Positions 7,468-16,154 are shown, numbered from the stretch's first letter. The stretch: 41,956 nucleotides of DNA from Bacillota bacterium (GCA_023399455.1 JAEWPN010000073.1:1-41956); one strand, 5' to 3'. The notes: a model not told the origin generated them from the letters alone. Program-made: numbers and translations.

Positions 7468-9081
7468 ATGACAGTATTTGAAGGAAAATCTGTTTTTTCG
7501 GGAATTGCGATAGGGAGGATCGCCATTCTTAAGAAAGACGATCAGTGTGTGAAAAGAACACATGTGGAAGATACCGGAAGAGAGCTGGAGCGTTTGAATG
7601 CCGCTAAGGAGAAGACCATCGAACAATTACAGGAGCTGTATCAGAAAGCGGTTATGGAGGTTGGAGAATCGGGAGCAATGATTTTTGAGGTGCATCAGAT
7701 GATGGTGGAAGATGAGGATTATCTTAGCTCTATTACCAACATGATCGAATCCCAAAGTATAAATGCGGAATATGCAGTAGCGGCCACAGGCGATAATTTT
7801 GCGGGGATGTTCGCGTCTATGGATGACGACTATATGAAGGCCAGAGCGGCCGACGTCAAAGACATATCGGAGCGTTTGATTAGTGCGCTTCAGGGTAAGG
7901 GAGAAGCTTCTCTGGAAGCGGAGGAGCCTGTTATCGTAGCAGCAGAGGATCTGGCGCCCAGCGAGACAGTGCAGCTTGATAAGAGCAAAGTGCTCGCTTT
8001 TGTGACCCGATTTGGTTCTTCCAATTCCCATACGGCTATTTTGGCCCGGACCATGAATATTCCTGCGCTTATCGGCTTGGATTATGAAGCGGATGTAGAT
8101 GGGAAGATGGCCGTAGTGGATGGATTTACGGGAAAGCTTATTGTGGATCCCGAAGAAAGTGTTCTGCGGGAATATGAGGAGAAACGCAGAAAGGAATTGG
8201 AAAAGAGGCAGCTGCTTCAGGAGCTTAAGGGAAAAGAAAACGTCACAAAGAGCGGCAGGAAAATCAACATCTATGCCAATATCGGCAACGTATCGGATGT
8301 AGCCAGCGCTTTAGTGAATGACGCCGGAGGGATTGGTCTTTTCAGAAGTGAGTTTCTTTACTTAGAGAAGGAAACCTTCCCGACGGAGGAGGAGCAGTTC
8401 CAGGTTTATAAGACAGTGGCAGAAAATATGGCGGGTAAAAAGGTTATCATCCGCACGCTGGACATCGGAGCGGACAAACAGGTGGATTATTTCGGATTGG
8501 ACCATGAGGAGAATCCGGCCATGGGTTACCGTGCAATCCGTATCTGTCTGGACAGACCGGAGATATTCAGGACACAGCTTAGGGCTTTATTCAGGGCCAG
8601 TGCCTTTGGAACGATTTCTATTATGTATCCGATGATTATTTCGGTAAATGAAGTAAGGCAGATTAAGGAAATCGCAGAGCAGGTTAAGAAAGAGCTGACG
8701 GAGGAGGGACTTCCTTTTTCCGAGGTGGAGCAGGGAATTATGATAGAGACTCCTGCAGCGGCAATGATCAGCGATCTGCTGGCGAAGGAGGTAGATTTCT
8801 TCAGCATTGGCACCAACGATCTGACTCAATATACGCTGGCAATTGACAGGCAGAACGCCAAGCTTGATAATATCTATGATTCCCATCATGAAGCGATTCT
8901 GCGGTTAATAAGGCTGGTGGTGGAGAACGCTCATAAGGAAGGCATCTGGGCCGGAATCTGCGGAGAGCTTGGCGCGGATACCACCCTTACAGAAGAGTTT
9001 GTGAGAATGGGTGTGGATGAGCTTTCCGTAACGCCCACCTTTGTATTACCGGTTAGAAAAGCAGTAAGAGAAATGGAATAA
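7468..9081 (+). CDS. ptsI: PTS enzyme I (phosphoenolpyruvate-protein phosphotransferase)
   Basis: This 537-residue protein passes phosphate from PEP to HPr at the head of the sugar phosphotransferase system. It has an N-terminal HPr-binding helical domain, the swivelling phosphohistidine domain with GSSNSHTAILAR (the histidine is the phosphorylated residue, near 190), and the PEP-binding barrel with GIGLFRSEFLYL, YRAIRICLD and FSIGTNDLTQYTLA. Size is slightly below the usual 570. The active-site context SNSHT differs mildly from the common GRTSHT. No HPr or sugar-specific EII gene is in the window. GGAGGG sits a little upstream of the ATG. The gene is monocistronic if the hairpin after it terminates. 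Confidence 0.95.
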   Translation: MTVFEGKSVFSGIAIGRIAILKKDDQCVKRTHVEDTGRELERLNAAKEKTIEQLQELYQKAVMEVGESGAMIFEVHQMMVEDEDYLSSITNMIESQSINAEYAVAATGDNFAGMFASMDDDYMKARAADVKDISERLISALQGKGEASLEAEEPVIVAAEDLAPSETVQLDKSKVLAFVTRFGSSNSHTAILARTMNIPALIGLDYEADVDGKMAVVDGFTGKLIVDPEESVLREYEEKRRKELEKRQLLQELKGKENVTKSGRKINIYANIGNVSDVASALVNDAGGIGLFRSEFLYLEKETFPTEEEQFQVYKTVAENMAGKKVIIRTLDIGADKQVDYFGLDHEENPAMGYRAIRICLDRPEIFRTQLRALFRASAFGTISIMYPMIISVNEVRQIKEIAEQVKKELTEEGLPFSEVEQGIMIETPAAAMISDLLAKEVDFFSIGTNDLTQYTLAIDRQNAKLDNIYDSHHEAILRLIRLVVENAHKEGIWAGICGELGADTTLTEEFVRMGVDELSVTPTFVLPVRKAVREME

Positions 9082-9104
9082 ATTAAGTTACGGATATGTT
9101 CGAT

Positions 9105-9140
9105 ACAAGGAATCTGCATTGCAGGTTCCTTGTGTGTGTG
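9105..9140 (+). terminator. Hairpin terminator of ptsI
   Basis: ACAAGGAA-CTGC and GCAG-TTCCTTGT pair almost perfectly (9105-9133) with a tiny loop, followed by GTGTGTGTG rather than a pure T run. It lies 24 bases beyond the ptsI stop. Confidence 0.6.
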
Positions 9141-9178
9141 CAGAAATAAGAATATATTTATTTGGGAGATAAAATATT

Positions 9179-10540
9179 ATGGGAAAGAGTTCCACGAGAG
9201 ACATGACGAACGGGTCTCCGATGAAGCTGATAGTGGGCTTCTCCGTTCCGCTTTTATTCGGTTTTCTGTTTCAGCAGTTATACAGTGTTGTAAATATGAT
9301 AATTGTAGGCCGGTTTCTGGGTGTAGATGCATTGGCAGGGGTGGGAAGTACCGGCTCCGTTAATTTTTTGATCATCGGCTTTTGCATGGGCGTCTGCAAC
9401 GGATTTGCCATTCCGTTAGCGCATAAATTCGGTGCTAAGGATTTTTCGGGAATGCGAAAGTTCATCGCCAACAGCGTTTGGCTGTCGATTTTGTTCGCGG
9501 CGGTGATGACAGTGGCGACTACTCTTTTTTGCCGGCCGCTGCTTCTTCTGATGAGGACGCCGGAGAATATTTTTGATGATGCTTATACCTATATCTTTAT
9601 AATTTTTATAGGAATTCCGGCTACATACCTTTACAATCTGCTTTCGGGAGTTATCCGCGCTATGGGAGACTCTAAGACGCCCCTCGTCTTTCTTACTATA
9701 TCCTCTTTTTTGAACATTATCCTGGATCTGGTGTTTATAGTCGTATGCGGGCTGGGGGTTGCCGGAGCAGCGATAGGAACTATCGTATCCCAGATGGTGT
9801 CTGGGATTATGTGTCTGATCTATATCAGAAAATTCCCGATGCTTAGAATTGAAAAAGAAGAGTGGAGAATAGACTTGTCTCACGTGAAGACCCTATGTAT
9901 CATGGGCATTCCTATGGGACTGCAATATTCCATTACGGCAGTCGGCAGCGTTATTCTTCAGTCTGCGGTGAATACCTTGGGCTCCGGGGCAGTTGCTACG
10001 GTAACTGCGGCCAGCAAGGTGAGCCTGTTCTTCTGCTGTCCCTTTGATGCATTGGGAGCCGGAATAGCTACCTATGGCGGCCAGAATGTGGGAGCCAGGA
10101 AGCTGGACCGTCTGGGAGCAGGTTTGAAGGCCAGCGCGGTACTTGGGATCGCTTATTCTGTTATCGCCTTTGCGACGTTGTTCTTTTTCGGCGGACATCT
10201 GTCATCCTTGTTTCTGGATGCGGGAGAGACACATCTGATCGCCGATGCGAGACAGTTCCTGATCATTAACAGTGCGTTCTACGTCCCGTTAGTCTTTGTG
10301 AACATCATGCGATTTATGATCCAGGGAATGGGCTTTAGTTCCTTCGCTATCCTCGCGGGTGTATGTGAGATGGCGGCGCGAAGTCTGGCAGGAATCCTGC
10401 TCGTTCCCATATTCGGTTTCGTAGCAGCTTGCTTTGCCAGCCCGTTGGCATGGATATTTGCGGACATCTTTTTGATTCCTGCGTATATTCACGTGAAAAA
10501 AAAGCTGGAGAGGATTCTAAGTACATCGTCCTGCAAATAA
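9179..10540 (+). CDS. MATE family efflux transporter
   Basis: This 453-residue integral membrane protein has about twelve hydrophobic helices arranged as two six-helix halves. The N-terminal LLFGFLFQQLYSVVNMIIVG segment and the later ALGAGIATYGGQNVGA segment are the paired halves of a MatE fold, and LGVAGAAIGTIVSQ is typical. MATE proteins export cationic drugs or metabolites against Na+ or H+. Substrate is unknown. GGGAG lies about 10 bases before the ATG. The gene ends against the convergent GH2 gene and the two share one hairpin. Confidence 0.93.
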   Translation: MGKSSTRDMTNGSPMKLIVGFSVPLLFGFLFQQLYSVVNMIIVGRFLGVDALAGVGSTGSVNFLIIGFCMGVCNGFAIPLAHKFGAKDFSGMRKFIANSVWLSILFAAVMTVATTLFCRPLLLLMRTPENIFDDAYTYIFIIFIGIPATYLYNLLSGVIRAMGDSKTPLVFLTISSFLNIILDLVFIVVCGLGVAGAAIGTIVSQMVSGIMCLIYIRKFPMLRIEKEEWRIDLSHVKTLCIMGIPMGLQYSITAVGSVILQSAVNTLGSGAVATVTAASKVSLFFCCPFDALGAGIATYGGQNVGARKLDRLGAGLKASAVLGIAYSVIAFATLFFFGGHLSSLFLDAGETHLIADARQFLIINSAFYVPLVFVNIMRFMIQGMGFSSFAILAGVCEMAARSLAGILLVPIFGFVAACFASPLAWIFADIFLIPAYIHVKKKLERILSTSSCK

Positions 10541-10554
10541 TATTTGAGGACGAT
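10525..10554. terminator. Shared hairpin between convergent MATE and GH2 genes
   Basis: ATCGTCCT (10525-10532) and AGGACGAT (10547-10554), with CAAAT/ATTTG continuing inside, form a strong hairpin that overlaps the last codons of the MATE gene and lies just before the GH2 stop on the other strand. A bidirectional terminator is likely, though neither side has a clean T run. Confidence 0.55.
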
Positions 10555-10557
10555 ATA

Positions 10558-12375
10558 TTAGGGCAATAACTTACATACCTTGCGGTCATAGGTAAGAAGT
10601 CCGTTGACTTCCTCCTCCACGTCGGATACCTGTGTATATACGGCACCGCACAGCCCTTTTTCGATAAGAGGTTTTAGCTCCTCATCGATAAGCTTATGGT
10701 AGGCCTTGGTAAGGGCTTCCTGATCCGCGAACTTCTTGTAGCCGTAAATGCGTTCTACGCTGGAATGTCCGTCGATGTGACAGGCATAGCCGCCATATTC
10801 GGACACAACAAAGGCACGGGGATCCTTTGGTACCTTCAGCTTTCTGAAATAATTGTGCACACTTTTAAAGTCTCCGCCGCCTTGGTCGAACCAGCCGCTC
10901 GTCTGGTCCACCGGGCGGGTGGGGTCTTTTTCTTTTAACAGCTTCGCTGCAGCATTGGAATCGAACTGCCCCCATCCCTCGTTAAAGGGAACCCATACGG
11001 CAATGGATGGAACGTTGTATAGATAATCCACGGTATCTGTACATTCCTGAAGCCATTCTTCCCGCCCTTCTCTGGAATGCCTGCCGAACAATTTGTAATT
11101 ATCGTCGCTTAGCTTCTGGAAGAAGCGGGGGAAGAGAGTGGGCAGGTAGCAGACGATGGGCATGGAATAATGGGAGCCTCCGCTGACCATGTCCTGCCAT
11201 ACGATCATTCCCAGCCTGTCGCAGTGATAATACCAGCGTGCAGCCTCTATCTTGATATGTTTGCGCATCATATTGAAGCCAAGCCTTTGCATTGTGCGAA
11301 TGTCGTAGATCAGTGCCTCGTCGGAGGGTGCGGTATATAAGCCGTCGGACCAGTAGCCCTGGTCCAGGACACCGTGCAAGAATAAAGGTTTATGGTTCAA
11401 ACAAAAGCGCATGATGCCCTTTTCATCGGGCTGCGTAGTAAAAGTGCGCATGGCAAAATAGCTCTCCACCACATCCTGACCATAGGAGATGATTAAGGTA
11501 TAAAGAAAAGGAGAATCGGGGCTCCAGGGGTGAATCTCCGATAGCTTGGCACGTACCGCGATTTGGTAATCGCCGGAAGGTGCATGGTTGCCGGAAGACG
11601 TGCTTTCACCGGAGGAAGACAATGAAGAAGCCTCGTAGGAGGTATCGAAGATACAATAACCGTTCGAAAGGATGCGTATATTCAGAGGTTCCCGCCCTGA
11701 AGCGGACAGAAGAAGAGACACCTCGCCTTTATCGTAGTCGGGTGTTATCTTCAGCTTGTGTATGTAATGCTCTGGCACGCATTCCATCCATGCGGTCTGC
11801 CATATACCGCTCTGAGCAGTATAGAACATACCGCCTCTTTTCAGGGTCTGTTTTCCCCTTGAATGGTGAGAAGTATCGCTGAAATCCTGAACTCTTACAA
11901 GGAGGGAATTGGCACCCTGGCGAAGAAAAGAAGTAATATCGGCTTCAAAGGGGAGATAGCCGCCGTGATGCTCACAGACTGTATCCCCGTTTATATAGAC
12001 TGCCGTATGCTGGTCCACCGCTCCGAAATGCAGTATGAGACGGCAAGAATCAGGGACATCGCAGACTATGGTGCGTTCGTACCACAGGTATTCGTGGGGC
12101 TGCAGCTGTCTTTCCACACCGGATAACAGACTTTCCGGAGAAAAGGGAACGAGAATCTGCCCGTCATATGCATCGGGGGCGTCCTTGGAGGTGGTAAAAG
12201 CATAGTTCCAATAACCGTTCAATATAGTATAGTTGTTCCTTTTAAGCTGAGGGCGGGGATATTCCTCCAATACGTGGGCAGGGTCGATCGCTTCGCCCCA
12301 CTTAGTATAGAGCTTGTTCAGAATATCCTCCTCGTGTGTTTTATTGATATTTCTAGCAGCATCGATAATGTCCAT
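10558..12375 (-). CDS. Glycoside hydrolase family 2 protein
   Basis: This 605-residue protein has the GH2 layout: a jelly-roll sugar-binding domain (about 50-200, with LWYERTIVCDVP and HFGAVDQHTAVYING), an immunoglobulin-like domain (about 205-315) and a TIM barrel from about 325. The predicted acid/base is E466 in WVPFNEGWGQ and the nucleophile is E526 in VVSEYGGY. There is no signal peptide, so it acts in the cytoplasm on imported oligosaccharides, as beta-galactosidase, beta-glucuronidase, beta-mannosidase or a relative; which one is not clear. A Ser/Gly-rich insert (SSLSSSGESTSSG, 250-262) sits in the middle domain. It is the last gene of the MFS-PHP-GH2 operon. Confidence 0.92.
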   Translation of the reverse strand: MDIIDAARNINKTHEEDILNKLYTKWGEAIDPAHVLEEYPRPQLKRNNYTILNGYWNYAFTTSKDAPDAYDGQILVPFSPESLLSGVERQLQPHEYLWYERTIVCDVPDSCRLILHFGAVDQHTAVYINGDTVCEHHGGYLPFEADITSFLRQGANSLLVRVQDFSDTSHHSRGKQTLKRGGMFYTAQSGIWQTAWMECVPEHYIHKLKITPDYDKGEVSLLLSASGREPLNIRILSNGYCIFDTSYEASSLSSSGESTSSGNHAPSGDYQIAVRAKLSEIHPWSPDSPFLYTLIISYGQDVVESYFAMRTFTTQPDEKGIMRFCLNHKPLFLHGVLDQGYWSDGLYTAPSDEALIYDIRTMQRLGFNMMRKHIKIEAARWYYHCDRLGMIVWQDMVSGGSHYSMPIVCYLPTLFPRFFQKLSDDNYKLFGRHSREGREEWLQECTDTVDYLYNVPSIAVWVPFNEGWGQFDSNAAAKLLKEKDPTRPVDQTSGWFDQGGGDFKSVHNYFRKLKVPKDPRAFVVSEYGGYACHIDGHSSVERIYGYKKFADQEALTKAYHKLIDEELKPLIEKGLCGAVYTQVSDVEEEVNGLLTYDRKVCKLLP

Positions 12376-12426
12376 TTATGATTTACCTCACAGAATTTAA
12401 GTCATATAGTAATTACAGTATATCAC

Positions 12427-13338
12427 TTAATTTACCTGTGGAAAATAGCTATTTAGCAGCGTTGCTATTTCTTCTGTATCGATAGTACAATTAATCTGCC
12501 CTATTCTGATGGCAGGCTTCGTCTTCCCATGGAAATCACTTCCGCAGGTAGGGAGCAGGTGAAACTCACGGCATTTATTCAAAAAGTATTCCGCAGCGGG
12601 AGCGTCGTGGTAGCTGCTGAAGGACTCAATTCCGTCAAGACCTGTTTTAAGAATAGGGTGAAGCAGTTCGTAACGGTTCTGCAGGTTGATCCCGGGATGA
12701 GCGAGGACGGCAATCCCTCCGCTATTGTGTATAATCTTTATGATTTGCATCAAGGAGGGATAGATTATCTTAGCGTAGCAGACTTTGCCTTGCGAATAGT
12801 AATCCCAATAGAAATTCACATAAGGATTATCACCTCTCGCTCCGCCGCTCCGATAAGGAGAAAGAAGCGGATGATCATTATACTCCGGACGGGCAAGCAA
12901 AAGCTCGGCGAACATCTCTCCGGTCCAGCAGTCCTTCCAATAGTTGTTCTCTGCTAACTTCACCATATCATTTTCCATAATATGAAAGCCCAGTTTCTGT
13001 GTAAATAGCAGCATTTGCTGAGAAGCCTGTTTCTGCTGTTCCTGAATATTTTTCTCCAGCAGATAGAAATCGTCGTTTGTATAGTCGATGCCATATCCGA
13101 GGACGTGAAGGTTGACATCTTGAAAGGTGCAGTCGATTTCGATGCCGGGAAGGAAGCGGATACCGGCATCCTTCGCGGCCTGCTGCCCCTCTGAAATAGC
13201 ACGCACACAGTTGTGGTCGGTGATGGACATTATGGTGATGCCGCATTCTTTGCATTTTTGCACGAGGGTAGTGGGAGTGTACTCCCCGTCATCGCTGTAA
13301 TAGCTGTGCATATGGAGATCAATTTTCTCTTTTGCCAT
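12427..13338 (-). CDS. PHP domain metal-dependent phosphoesterase
   Basis: This 303-residue protein has the four PHP motifs: HMHSYYSDD (9-17), ITDHN (about 39-43), a GIEID glutamate motif and, later, LAHPG and CGSDFHG. PHP proteins bind two or three metal ions and cleave phosphoesters; the closest single-domain relatives are the RNase AM/YciV type, which degrades short RNA or 3',5'-bisphosphates. Its start overlaps the end of the upstream MFS gene by 20 bases, and GH2 begins 51 bases downstream, so it is in the same transcript. A role in the sugar pathway is inference from position only. Confidence 0.85.
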   Translation of the reverse strand: MAKEKIDLHMHSYYSDDGEYTPTTLVQKCKECGITIMSITDHNCVRAISEGQQAAKDAGIRFLPGIEIDCTFQDVNLHVLGYGIDYTNDDFYLLEKNIQEQQKQASQQMLLFTQKLGFHIMENDMVKLAENNYWKDCWTGEMFAELLLARPEYNDHPLLSPYRSGGARGDNPYVNFYWDYYSQGKVCYAKIIYPSLMQIIKIIHNSGGIAVLAHPGINLQNRYELLHPILKTGLDGIESFSSYHDAPAAEYFLNKCREFHLLPTCGSDFHGKTKPAIRIGQINCTIDTEEIATLLNSYFPQVN

Positions 13339-14488
13339 GAACTTTATTCATCCTTTCTGCCATGATAAACATGAGCACAATGAAGAAAATCAGGTACAGA
13401 GGATATAGTGAAATAGAAACGTGTTCCGCAATGAATCCGAATAAGGGCGGGATGAGGGTGGAACCCACATAGGCGCATGCCATTTGCATACCCATGATGG
13501 CCTGAGACTTATCGGCGCCGAAATTATCGGGTGTCTCGTGGAGCAGACTGGGGTAGATGGGTGCACAGCCTAATCCGATGAAAATCAATCCGGCAAGAGT
13601 CACGATGTTTCCAAAAGGGAGAAAGAGTAGTAATGTTCCCAGTCCCGCAATAGCCTGCCCGATACGTACCATCCGGCGGTCCCCCAGCTTATCCGTGATA
13701 AATCCGCAGATAAGACGTCCGATAGTAATTCCGAGGTAGAATAAAGCGGCCCACTTCGCTGCGGTCTGAGCGTCGATGTCCTTATGAAGCACCATATAGC
13801 TGCTGGCCCATAAGCCGGTGGTGGCCTCTAATGAGCAGTAGCAGAAAAATGCGATTAGGATAGCCTTGGCTCCTGGGAGCTTTATGGTATCCGACAGGCG
13901 CAGAGTCTTCGGAGCGTGGGTTTCCTCCGCATGTGCTTTCTGTTTGCGCTTCCATAGGGGTAATGTGGGAATGAGGCAGAGCACGAGAGCGAATTGCAGG
14001 ATGCCGATGACCATGTAGCCGGAATTCCATTTAAATCCGTTTGTCAGGCAAAGTCCCATGATGTAGGGGCCGGTGGTGGCACCGATGCCCCAGAAGGAGT
14101 GAAGCCAGCTCATATGGCGGGACTTGTAGTGCAGGGCTACGAAGTTGTTCAGGGCGGCATCTACACTTCCTGCGCCCAGTCCGTAAGGGATGCCCCATAA
14201 GCATAGCTGCCAGAAGGAGCCGGAGAAAGAAAAGCCGAATAGTGCCAGAGCCGTCATGGCTACGCTGACGAGAGTAATCACTCCGGTGCCGAAACGGCGG
14301 ATCAGCCTGTCGCTTAAAAGACTGGACACGATAGTTCCTGCCGCTATAATCATACTGATAACACCCGCATAGGATACGGGCACGTGAAGTTCTCCATACA
14401 TGGACGGCCAGGCGGAGCCGAGAAGGGAATCCGGCAGTCCGAGGCTGATAAATGCGATATAAATGATAACTAATAAAATGGTTGTCAT
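13319..14488 (-). CDS. MFS transporter
   Basis: This 389-residue protein shows about twelve hydrophobic segments and the loop motif SDRLIRRFG after helix 2, with a matching TDKLGDRRM in the second half. Both are signatures of the major facilitator superfamily. It resembles the fucose/glucose-type sugar importers in the window context (GH2 and AraC neighbours), but the substrate is unknown. AAGGAGAAAAGAC precedes the ATG. It is the first gene of the operon and its promoter region is where the 14531-14663 element has inserted. Confidence 0.88.
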   Translation of the reverse strand: MTTILLVIIYIAFISLGLPDSLLGSAWPSMYGELHVPVSYAGVISMIIAAGTIVSSLLSDRLIRRFGTGVITLVSVAMTALALFGFSFSGSFWQLCLWGIPYGLGAGSVDAALNNFVALHYKSRHMSWLHSFWGIGATTGPYIMGLCLTNGFKWNSGYMVIGILQFALVLCLIPTLPLWKRKQKAHAEETHAPKTLRLSDTIKLPGAKAILIAFFCYCSLEATTGLWASSYMVLHKDIDAQTAAKWAALFYLGITIGRLICGFITDKLGDRRMVRIGQAIAGLGTLLLFLPFGNIVTLAGLIFIGLGCAPIYPSLLHETPDNFGADKSQAIMGMQMACAYVGSTLIPPLFGFIAEHVSISLYPLYLIFFIVLMFIMAERMNKVHGKREN

Positions 14489-14522
14489 GTCTTTTCTCCT
14501 TGTAAGTATATACTATGATGTA

Positions 14523-14671
14523 AGAATATCGTTACTGTTCACTCCGTTCACAGCAATGCATGATTTCTTCATTTAAATTCGCTTTGCGAAGCAGAAATCA
14601 TCTCTTGAATCACGTTCTTACGCGGCTTAACAGCAAGTGTTAAGCCGCTGTGTGAACAGTAACAGAATATC
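14523..14671. mobile_element. MITE-like insertion with 12-bp terminal repeats and target duplication
   Basis: The 133-bp body (14531-14663) begins GTTACTGTTCAC and ends GTGAACAGTAAC, perfect inverted repeats. It is flanked on both sides by AGAATATC (14523-14530 and 14664-14671), an 8-bp direct repeat as left by transposition; the following G also matches, so 9 bp is possible. Inside are further hairpins: GATTTCT/AGAAATC, TTCGC/GCGAA and CGGCTTAACA/TGTTAAGCCG. It has no coding potential. Its left 27 bases match the short palindromic repeats at 3129 and 22286. No transposase is in the window, so mobilisation would be in trans. Confidence 0.8.
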
Positions 14672-14683
14672 GCCTTCCATGCC

Positions 14684-14712
14684 TTGAAACAATACTTATT
14701 TGGACATATAAT
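14684..14712 (+). promoter_or_regulatory. Promoter of the AraC regulator
   Basis: TTGAAA (14684-14689) and TATAAT (14707-14712) are separated by 17 bases, a strong sigma-A match. It lies just beyond the inserted element, so the regulator's promoter appears intact. Confidence 0.75.
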
Positions 14713-14742
14713 GTAATAAAAACGACTAAAAGGAGAATTCCT

Positions 14743-15648
14743 ATGGCACTTCAGCAATGTATGCTCAATCTGGACCGAAGCGGACGGGAGCTCAGCCCCC
14801 ATGGGACTATCGATTTTCCCTGCGCCGGCTATTCCTACCGGTGTACCAGCCGGGCGTGGGATGAGATTCCATGGCATTATCACGAGGAGTTGGAGATTAT
14901 TTATATAGAAGAAGGTATGATGCGGGTTCAGATTCCCAGCAAGGTTTTCAAGGTGAAAGCGGGAGAGGCTGTCTTCATTAATTCAGGTATTCTCCATCGT
15001 GCTACGGCGGATCCGGATTGCGAATATCATTCGCTTGTTTTTTCGGACCTGCTTGTGACAGGCAGCAAGAATTCGGTTTTCGCTCAGAAATATATGGAGC
15101 CTCTCGTTCGTTATTCTCTCCTGGACGGCTGTCAGTTTTATCGGGAAACAGGCTGGCACGTATCACTTATCGATCATTTTACTGAGGCATTCGCAGCGAT
15201 GGCGGGGAGCGGTTTTGGCTACGAGCTCGAGGTGAGAGAGCATCTATCCTCGTTTTGTATGCTTCTGTATCGCCAGTATAAGGAAGAAATGGATGAGAAT
15301 AATTCACAGGTCAGTCAGGATGATATACGTATACGAAGAATGTTAGATTTCATCCATGAGCGTTATGCCGAGAACATACAGCTCTCACAGATAGCGCAGG
15401 CGGCGGATATAGGGGAGCGGGAATGTCTGCGCTGCTTCCAGAGAGTCATTCAGGTTTCTCCCATACAGTATTTGCTGAAATACAGGGTGATGCAGGGGGC
15501 TTCCATGCTGACAGGCGCCTCTGTCCTCTGTGTGGCGGAGGTATCTACGCTGTGCGGTTTTGACAGCCCCAGCAACTTTTCCAAGGTATTCAAACGATTT
15601 TTCGCATGTACGCCCAAGGAGTACAGAAGGAATATGATGAAACAATAA
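14743..15648 (+). CDS. AraC family transcription regulator with cupin sensor
   Basis: This 301-residue protein has an N-terminal cupin-like sensor (HYHEELEIIYIEEGMM near 45-60, then GEAVFINSGILHRA) and a C-terminal pair of helix-turn-helices from about residue 200 (NIQLSQIAQAADIGERECLRCF and ASVLCVAEVSTLCGF), ending with the typical SNFSKVFKRFFACTPKEYR. It is divergent from the MFS-PHP-GH2 operon, which it probably controls in response to a sugar; this is inference from layout. AAAAGGAG lies 8 bases before the ATG. Confidence 0.92.
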   Translation: MALQQCMLNLDRSGRELSPHGTIDFPCAGYSYRCTSRAWDEIPWHYHEELEIIYIEEGMMRVQIPSKVFKVKAGEAVFINSGILHRATADPDCEYHSLVFSDLLVTGSKNSVFAQKYMEPLVRYSLLDGCQFYRETGWHVSLIDHFTEAFAAMAGSGFGYELEVREHLSSFCMLLYRQYKEEMDENNSQVSQDDIRIRRMLDFIHERYAENIQLSQIAQAADIGERECLRCFQRVIQVSPIQYLLKYRVMQGASMLTGASVLCVAEVSTLCGFDSPSNFSKVFKRFFACTPKEYRRNMMKQ

Positions 15649-15675
15649 GAAAACCCCGCATAATTATATGCGGGG
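15643..15675 (-). terminator. Terminator of the 54-codon minus-strand gene
   Basis: CCCCGCATA and TATGCGGGG pair perfectly around ATTA (15654-15675). On the minus strand TTTTCTTATTG follows, giving an intrinsic terminator 25 bases beyond the small gene's stop. The plus side lacks a T run, but it may still help end the AraC transcript. Confidence 0.75.
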
Positions 15676-15699
15676 GTAACAAAGGGGAGAAACATGAAT

Positions 15700-15864
15700 C
15701 TATATGTAATTAAGCTGCCATACATCGGAGCCGGAAACTTTTTGCTTCTCGTAAGAGAGCAATTCCAGGAAATAATCATGAAAGAGAGAATACATTTTCC
15801 AGTTATCGTTTGATGAAACCATTTCTGTCATGGATATCCTTTGTGGTGTTTTTTCTTTATGCAT
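15700..15864 (-). CDS. Small protein of unknown function, 54 residues
   Basis: The frame from the ATG at 15864 encodes 54 residues beginning MHKEKTPQRISMTEM and ending DVWQLNYI. It has a strong ribosome site (AAAGGAGGTGG, about 9 bases before the ATG) and its own terminator, so I take it as a real gene. There is no signal peptide or membrane segment. The middle (NWKMYSLFHDYFLELLSYEKQK) looks helical and amphipathic. I do not recognise the family. The longer frame to 15942 has no ribosome site. Upstream is a promoter-like TATACT and an inverted repeat ATGAAC/GTTCAT. Confidence 0.65.
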   Translation of the reverse strand: MHKEKTPQRISMTEMVSSNDNWKMYSLFHDYFLELLSYEKQKVSGSDVWQLNYI

Positions 15865-15886
15865 ATTGTGGTATCCACCTCCTTTT

Positions 15887-15936
15887 GATAACTCTAGTAT
15901 ACGGTACAAATATGAACTCGATGTGTTCATTTCCTT
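15887..15936 (-). promoter_or_regulatory. Putative regulated promoter of the 54-residue gene
   Basis: Read on the minus strand, TATACT near 15894-15899 could be a -10 box. No TTGACA-like box lies at the right spacing; instead the -35 area holds an inverted repeat ATGAAC-7 bases-GTTCAT (about 15912-15930). A weak -35 box with a palindrome on it is what an activator-dependent promoter looks like, but this is inference. Confidence 0.4.
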
Positions 15937-16041
15937 AAACAAAACTAATGATTCTTAGAAAAGAATGAGGAAATTATTAACTAAAAATAAAATGGAAAAG
16001 GGTTGCCAAAAAGGTAATATGTAGAAAATTGTGAGAAGCAG

Positions 16042-16154
16042 TTGAGAATCTGCCGTCTTCGTGATAAAATAAAAGCGCAGTAGCTTAATAATAGGTGTTT
16101 TGTTTGGGAAAACGGTTCGGAGGACGTAATGTTCTTTTGAGCCGTTTTTCTTTT
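16042..16154 (+). ncRNA. Putative small RNA unit with its own promoter and terminator
   Basis: TTGAGA (16042-16047) and TAAAAT (16065-16070) are spaced by 17 bases, so transcription should begin near 16077. About 30 bases later the RNA enters a strong intrinsic terminator: AAAACGGTTC (16109-16118) pairs with GAGCCGTTTT (16139-16148), with AGGAC/GUUCU extending the stem inside, followed by TTTTTCTTTT. The predicted transcript is about 75-80 bases. No open frame is present except a 3-codon ATG TTC TTT TGA inside the terminator loop preceded by GGAGG, which is probably chance. I do not recognise the RNA family. Confidence 0.55.

Noticed and set aside
14569..14883. 104-codon minus-strand frame
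   Set aside because: It spans the MITE and the AraC start and has no ribosome site.
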